Shown piece by piece: positions 3,946 through 5,205 of a DNA stretch of 5,205 nucleotides; the first letter of the stretch is position 1, and each line of letters opens with the position of its first letter. Under the pieces are notes generated by a model. The model was not told where the DNA came from and made no database searches. It was given only the letters and a program-made list of their open reading frames with translations. The stretch lies in contig JBAWFF010000453.1 of assembly GCA_049591635.1 (NCBI GenBank), positions 1 through 5,205 on the forward strand, in the 5' to 3' direction. The DNA is from DATFDN01 sp049591635 (GTDB lineage: Bacteria; Pseudomonadota; Alphaproteobacteria; Acetobacterales; Acetobacteraceae). The translations under genes and the position numbers were made by a program.

Positions 3946-5205
3946 GCGCCGGATAGTCGCGCTCGGCCATGCAGACCAGATACTCCCGGCTGGCGCGGGC
4001 CGCGATCGATCCCTCGGGAACCGGGAGCCCCTTCGGCCCCAACGGCAACGCGGTCAGGCCGAGGTCATTGTAGACCTTCAGCAGCGCCGGCCCGGTGCGC
4101 CAGAAGGCTGGATCGCGGCCCTCCTGGTGGGCGAGGTCGCGCAGGCGCCAGATCGCCGAGATCTTGTCGCTCTCCGCGCCGACAGGATCGCCCAGCGCCA
4201 CCAGCAGCTTGCCCACGCGACGGAACGACACTGCCGCACGCTCCGCCTCGCCGAACACCAGCCCGTCGGCGCGATCCGGCGGCGTCGTTCCCAGCATCAG
4301 CAGCCGCAGCCGCGCCTCCACGTCGAACGGGCGCCAGCGAACCCGCCCGGGACGCAGGAGCAGCCATATCGCGCCAAGCGCCAGGATCACCACCAAGGCC
4401 AGGCTTGCGCGCAGCGTCCAGGACATCGACGGCGACAGCACGACCTCCCAGAAGGCGTTGCGCGGGATGGCATGGACGCGAACGCGGAATCCCGCCAACG
4501 CCACCCCACATGCGGCGAGGGCCAGCAGCGACAGCGCGCTCGTGCGATCGAACGGACCGCTCAGCAGGCGGGCATGGCGATAGAAGCACCCTCGGAACGG
4601 TGCCAGCACCAGAACGGCCAGCAGCAGCACGCCGACCGGCCACAGCCGCTCGCCTTCGCCCAGGATGAAGCCGATCGCGGCCACCAGCAGGACGAGCGCG
4701 CCGCTCCAGGCGAGGTTCACGCGCCGGATCAGACCGAACGCCATGACCACGAGCCCGGCGCCGATGAGGGAGGGCACGAACTCCCCAATCTGATGCACCG
4801 GCGTCTCCAGGGGTGCATTCGGCGCCAGCAGACCAAGGCCGAGCAGCAGGACGCCCGACAACGCGACGGCGCTGCTGGCGGCGGCCGCGGCGAAGTCGGG
4901 CTCGCTCCAACGCGGCGCGTTGGCGGCCCCTGCAGCTCCGCTGCGCCGCAGGAGCATTTCATTCGCCGCGAACAGCGTGCCCGCGAGAAACAGCGGAATC
5001 ACGTAGTAATAAAGCCGGAACACCGCGATCGCGGCGATGATCCGCGGCGCCGGCAGGAACGGGTGCAGCCCGAACAGCACCGCCGTGTCGAACACGCCGA
5101 GGCCGCCCGGCAGGTTCGCGGCAAGCCCGGCGCTGTATGCCGCCAGGTAGATGCCGACAAACAGCAGCCAGCCGAGACCAGGCGCCGGGGGCAGCAGGAT
5201 CCACA
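3887..5205 (-). CDS. MprF-like membrane protein, shortened C-terminal domain (5'-partial)
   Basis: MprF proteins aminoacylate phosphatidylglycerol and flip the product across the inner membrane, changing surface charge. The 438 visible residues begin off the right edge. Near the start is AANLPGGLGVFDTAVLFGL, the conserved flippase-region motif, then RLYYYVIPLFLAGTLFAA. About six more hydrophobic segments follow, ending at LALVVILALGAIWLLLRPGR. A cytosolic domain then opens with the features of the synthase (DUF2156) N-lobe: ADGLVFGEAERAAVSFRRVG, LLVALGDPVG, AIWRLRDLAHQEG and LLKVYNDLGLTALPLG. It ends only about 140 residues after the last membrane helix, whereas the usual domain is about 300, so the second GNAT-like lobe is missing. 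The closing EYLVCMAERDYPAL reads as normal protein rather than frameshift, so a lineage-specific short form is possible. GTG at 5095 is an internal codon, not the start. Confidence 0.85.
   Translation of the reverse strand, partial: WILLPPAPGLGWLLFVGIYLAAYSAGLAANLPGGLGVFDTAVLFGLHPFLPAPRIIAAIAVFRLYYYVIPLFLAGTLFAANEMLLRRSGAAGAANAPRWSEPDFAAAAASSAVALSGVLLLGLGLLAPNAPLETPVHQIGEFVPSLIGAGLVVMAFGLIRRVNLAWSGALVLLVAAIGFILGEGERLWPVGVLLLAVLVLAPFRGCFYRHARLLSGPFDRTSALSLLALAACGVALAGFRVRVHAIPRNAFWEVVLSPSMSWTLRASLALVVILALGAIWLLLRPGRVRWRPFDVEARLRLLMLGTTPPDRADGLVFGEAERAAVSFRRVGKLLVALGDPVGAESDKISAIWRLRDLAHQEGRDPAFWRTGPALLKVYNDLGLTALPLGPKGLPVPEGSIAARASREYLVCMAERDYPALSEMMARSARRGGETGPSW

Noticed and set aside
4065..4910. 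Second long minus-strand frame inside the MprF-like gene
   Set aside because: It is an overlapping frame with an Arg/Gly/Ala-rich translation and no motifs. The other frame has membrane helices and the MprF landmarks.

Overview
The window looks like ordinary high-GC chromosome from an alphaproteobacterium, plausibly Rhodospirillales/Acetobacteraceae or a Bradyrhizobium-like lineage. The basis is base composition (about 72-73% GC in hand-counted 60-base samples at 1141-1200 and 4501-4560), the protein families, and a dispersed palindromic repeat with CATGA / CGTGGATG flanks of a kind I associate with alphaproteobacteria. The lineage is an inference.

Layout from left to right. An RluA-family RNA pseudouridine synthase (+, ending at 658; its true start may lie off the left edge) converges on a LuxR-type helix-turn-helix regulator (-, 693-1811), with a palindromic repeat squeezed between the two stop codons. 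The regulator is divergent from a secreted PEP-CTERM-type protein (+, 1950-2654), which is much lower in GC (about 51% in 180 counted bases). The 138-base spacer between them holds a 22-bp dyad, a 12-bp palindrome and a GC-rich hairpin just ahead of a strong Shine-Dalgarno. After a stretch of nearly 300 bases with no convincing gene come two further copies of the palindromic repeat, arranged head to head.

The stretch 3022-3433 is a rearrangement scar. It holds the C-terminal ~100 residues of a short-chain dehydrogenase (-) that has lost its Rossmann half, then a 59-bp near-identical copy of an internal piece of the pseudouridine synthase gene at the window start (+), then a short coding tail of uncertain parentage. 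Beyond the scar lies an intact MaoC-like (R)-hydratase/dehydratase gene (+, TTG start at 3469, ending 3945). Its last 59 bases overlap, antisense, the 3' end of a large MprF-like membrane protein gene (-, 3887 to beyond the right edge). That protein appears to stop after only the first half of the usual aminoacyl-transferase domain.

I see no defence system, CRISPR array, transposase, RNA gene or recognisable biosynthetic cluster. The genes do not form one pathway: rRNA/tRNA modification, an exported PEP-CTERM protein with a possible local regulator, acyl-CoA chemistry (SDR remnant plus MaoC) and membrane-lipid modification sit side by side. The most unusual features are the scar with its short copied insert, the compensatory stem changes in the palindromic repeat family, the structured regulator/PEP-CTERM intergenic region, and the shortened MprF-like protein.
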